Origin: Lagopus muta
Lineage: Eukaryota > Chordata > Aves > Galliformes > Phasianidae
NCBI RefSeq assembly: GCF_023343835.1
Contig: NC_064434.1
Coordinates: 15,357,505-15,421,504, forward strand
Direction: 5' to 3'
Length of the DNA stretch: 64,000 nucleotides
A program made the translations under genes and the position numbers. Under the pieces are notes generated by a model that was not told the DNA's origin, searched no databases, and saw nothing but the letters and a program-made list of their open reading frames with translations. This document shows, piece by piece, positions 60,961 through 64,000 of the stretch (position 1 is the stretch's first letter; each line of letters starts with the position of its first letter).

Positions 60961-63900
60961 TTTAAAGATGCACAGAAATTAACTATACAGGTTGGTGGAA
61001 TAAATATATCAGAAAACAAATCATGACAACATAAGTGATGCAATTGGACACAATGAGTATTTTTTCTTTTACAATTCTCTAAATCCATTGCAGGGAAAGA
61101 GAGAAAAAACTGTAAGAACGCTCAGTCTGACCCAGCAAAACTGCTCCTGTGTTATTTCAGGAACTGGAAGATACATTCAGTTATTCTTGTTTGTAATCAA
61201 TACAATATGTGGAGTGTACACATAAATGTGTGTGGCAGCTGGCAGCAGTTTCTGTGTCTGTGGTGGGAGATGTTCAGAGCAGTGCCACTGCTTCCTTGTC
61301 ACACCTCGCACACTGTGCCCTTTGGTGCTACTGAGCCTAAGAAGAAGGAAGAGAATTCAGAGCTTCTGGGTCTCTCTCTCAGTTCTGGTAAATTTGTGCC
61401 AGAAGATGGTAAAATGTATTTCCATGAAATGATGAGACCCGTATTTTGTGGTTTGGTTACATTCTTCTGTGCTGCACTGATTTAATTTAACCAGGCTTTC
61501 ACATTTCATTAATCCTCATCACTTCTTCACTCACTGTTTTCTATTAATGTTCGTTCATGTTCTCCTTGTTGTACAACTCATCAGTTCCTTCTTATTGTGC
61601 TGGTACATAATTCTTCACCAGCTTTCAGGGATGGTATCAAAACTGGAGAGAAACATTTTTTCCCTCTTTTCCTGTTTGTTTGTTTCAGAAGTGCTCGCAC
61701 CGACATGAATAGACTGACTTTCCTTGCGCATGAAAAGAGAGAGAGTTGGGGTTTTCTGTTTTATTCGTTCTGCACCACACATATTTTCCCCACCCACACC
61801 CTCACTCACTTTACACATGCTCACACACAGAGGTGCCTGTATACTAGTGACTTTCAGAGAATTTCACTCAACTTAGGAGAATGTGACCAATGGCTGGGAT
61901 GAAATGTTTATATTTTCATCATCACGAGTCATTTCCACCAATCTTACCATCACAAGTGGGTGTTTCTGGGAAGGGTGCTAAAGCATCCATCACTCAGCAT
62001 TTAGGACATTGAAATAGCGGTACTGAAAGTAGAGCTATGAAGAATTGAGGTACACCAAGTTGTCACAATCTGTTCGCTGCCTGCCCGATTTAGTCCCATA
62101 TTTTAGAAGCAGAGCAGCAATTTAGCTGATAGATGTTGCAGTCTGCATTTTTTCTGCCTGTTCCTTCATTGGTAATGTCCATGTGGCTCATAGCTCTACC
62201 TCACTTGCTGTATCTTTAGACTACTACTACTCATACGGGAACCCACACATAGATAGCTCATGTGATTTTGTGAATAGTGGGATTTTTCTGAACCTGCAGC
62301 ATTTCTCTTAATTGTTCTCCCTAAGCTGGATGTCTCTGCAGATAGAAGAGTGCATCTGCAAGTTTCAGGATGTGCAGTTTCTGTTTTACCCGTTTGTGGG
62401 TGAGGTGGGATGAGTGTGGTGGGGTAAAGAGAAGGAGAAGCAGTCTCCAGCATCAGTAAAGGTTCTGGTACTTCACATCAGTATCTGCTTTATTACAGGT
62501 TCTTCTATTTCAACACTGACCTGAGGAGAAGCTCCAAGGTATGAAAGGGTTATTATACGACCGGACACCTTGGGTCACCTGGGGTAAATTACCATTGCCT
62601 CTTAGTTAAGTCCTCGTGTTCTGGTGAAATCAGTGGAGCTTGTTTTCACTGGTGCAGTATCTGAGACATCAAGTTTAATGAATCGTTACAAATGATTTAA
62701 TCTGCACTTGCAGGTGCTATTAAAACTTTTTTTTTCTTTTCTGCCAAGACCTTTTTTTTCTTTTTTACCTAGGAAAAGCAATCTTTCTCAGTCGCAATGG
62801 TTTAAATAGGGAGTAACAGGATAGGTTTTGCTCATTAGAAAGCCTGATGCTGGCTTCAGTATTCCCTTCTGCTAAAATTACCTCCTCCAGCATTTAAGAC
62901 TTTAAGTTGCAGGGGATAAAACATAAGGCCCTGGTTAATTGCAAATAAATAGTGCCAGAAATATGTACAGATGGTACCTGAAGTTCACTGCTGAAGACTA
63001 TCCAGTAGACTATATATAATTTGCACGACATGTATATGCAGGAAGCAGGAGGACAACTTTTTGTGGTTTCTCACATTTGTAAAAAAAAACAAAACAACAA
63101 GAAAAAATCAAAATCATAAATGAACACTCTCAGCCTGTGAAACTTCTTATTTGGGAAAACAGCAACCTGGATTTCTATTTATTTACCTTAATTAAATTAA
63201 TTAATTTAACAAGTCTGAAGATTTCAGTGTTTTATAGGATACAGGTGTAAATATCTGGCGAGTAGAGTGTATATATTAAACTACATCTACTTAGCTAGTA
63301 AATATTTTGCTGCATTAGTTTGCTCATTCCCAAGCAATCAGTTGTGAACTCCAGTGTTGTAACGGGTCCACAGGGAACATTTGTGCTTTGGTTGGCACTT
63401 AGATTAAATTCATCAAATGATTTTTTTTTTCCCCCTTCAAGGCTGACATTTCAGAATGTTTTTTTTTTTTTTTAAAGGTTGTGTGCCAACTGCCAAAGTC
63501 AATTAATTAAATGGTAAATCTGAAATTTGTAGGGGAAGACTATTATTCCATTTTGCTCTGCGACCTTGGAAGAGTGAAGATTTAATCCGCAAAACACATG
63601 GTTTACCAGAGGGTTCTGATCTGCTTGTACTGAAAGTAAAAGCAAAAGATTTTTTTTTTTTTTTTTTTGGTCAAATTAGGGATTACCTCAAGGGTGGGAT
63701 TTTCCTGCATTTTCTTTCTGCTTTTAATATTCTGTAGTAGTAAGCATATCCTTTGAGTTCTTCCCATACTTGATGGCTTGAAGAAGTCAGCGGTTAGTAG
63801 AAAGAAAATGTGCAAAATTTTGGGGCTCTTTTTCCATTAATTTCGAGACTATTTATTCCTTGAGTGCATTACAGACAGCCCCAGAATTTGAGATTCCTAC

Positions 63901-64000
63901 ATCACTCAAAGAGCTTCAGATCAGTGAAGGAGATAGTAAGAGTGAAATTCAATAGTCATGAGTAAAATGTTGATTGTATTCTAGGGAAGTGCAGGTATCA
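60959..64000. other. Unique AT-rich non-coding stretch to window end
   Basis: No gene or transposon is recognised. T-rich runs lie at 62729-62762, 63421-63435, 63460-63474 and 63651-63668. CA-rich sequence near 61787-61832 is not a regular microsatellite. Confidence 0.5.

Overview
The window looks like nuclear DNA from a bird, most likely a landfowl (chicken-type) genome. Three things support this. There are many 3'-truncated CR1 LINE copies, several ending in the CATAGAAT-type 8-bp tail. There are three copies of a short mariner-type DNA transposon that I recognise as the galliform Galluhop/Mariner1_GG family. There are no Alu, B1 or L1-type mammalian repeats. The sequence is AT-rich and has no operon-like or dense coding structure.

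I find no host protein-coding exon, tRNA, rRNA or other RNA gene that I can support. The window reads as a gene desert or the inside of a very large intron. The only recognisable protein-coding matter is decayed: pieces of CR1 reverse transcriptase (14.7-15.0, 26.2-26.9 and 40.1-41.3 kb) and the broken N-terminal part of a mariner transposase (33.6-34.1, 48.6-49.2 and 59.2-59.5 kb). The longest open frame outside repeats (22761-23306) has no recognisable family and is close to what chance allows.

Layout. 1-9.9 kb is mostly unique, with a poly-A tract, a T-rich tract and a possible conserved non-coding block at 6.2-6.6 kb. 9.9-18.5 kb holds three CR1 fragments, a GC-richer patch at 13.5-14.0 kb and an ancient SINE-like relic. 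18.5-26.2 kb is unique. 26.2-30.3 kb holds three CR1 fragments, two of them facing each other. 30.3-38.9 kb holds long T tracts, a CpG-denser patch, mariner copy 1 and an old MIR-like relic. 38.9-41.4 kb is the repeat hub: a 478-nt all-purine (GGAA)n array followed by three CR1 copies, one over 1.1 kb long with RT motifs. 41.4-52 kb holds mariner copy 2 in inverted orientation and two more CR1 pieces. 52-64 kb holds a perfect 24-bp palindrome, one very old CR1, a truncated mariner copy 3 and a poly-A tract.

The strongest unusual observation is the relation between mariner copies 1 and 2. By eye, 398 bp match at 397 positions in inverted orientation 14.5 kb apart, while the adjacent ~150 bp of the same elements differ at roughly 25-30 positions. 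That step suggests gene conversion or a chimeric source element. The second is the very long GGAA/polypurine array. I did not find a new multi-gene biological system here.
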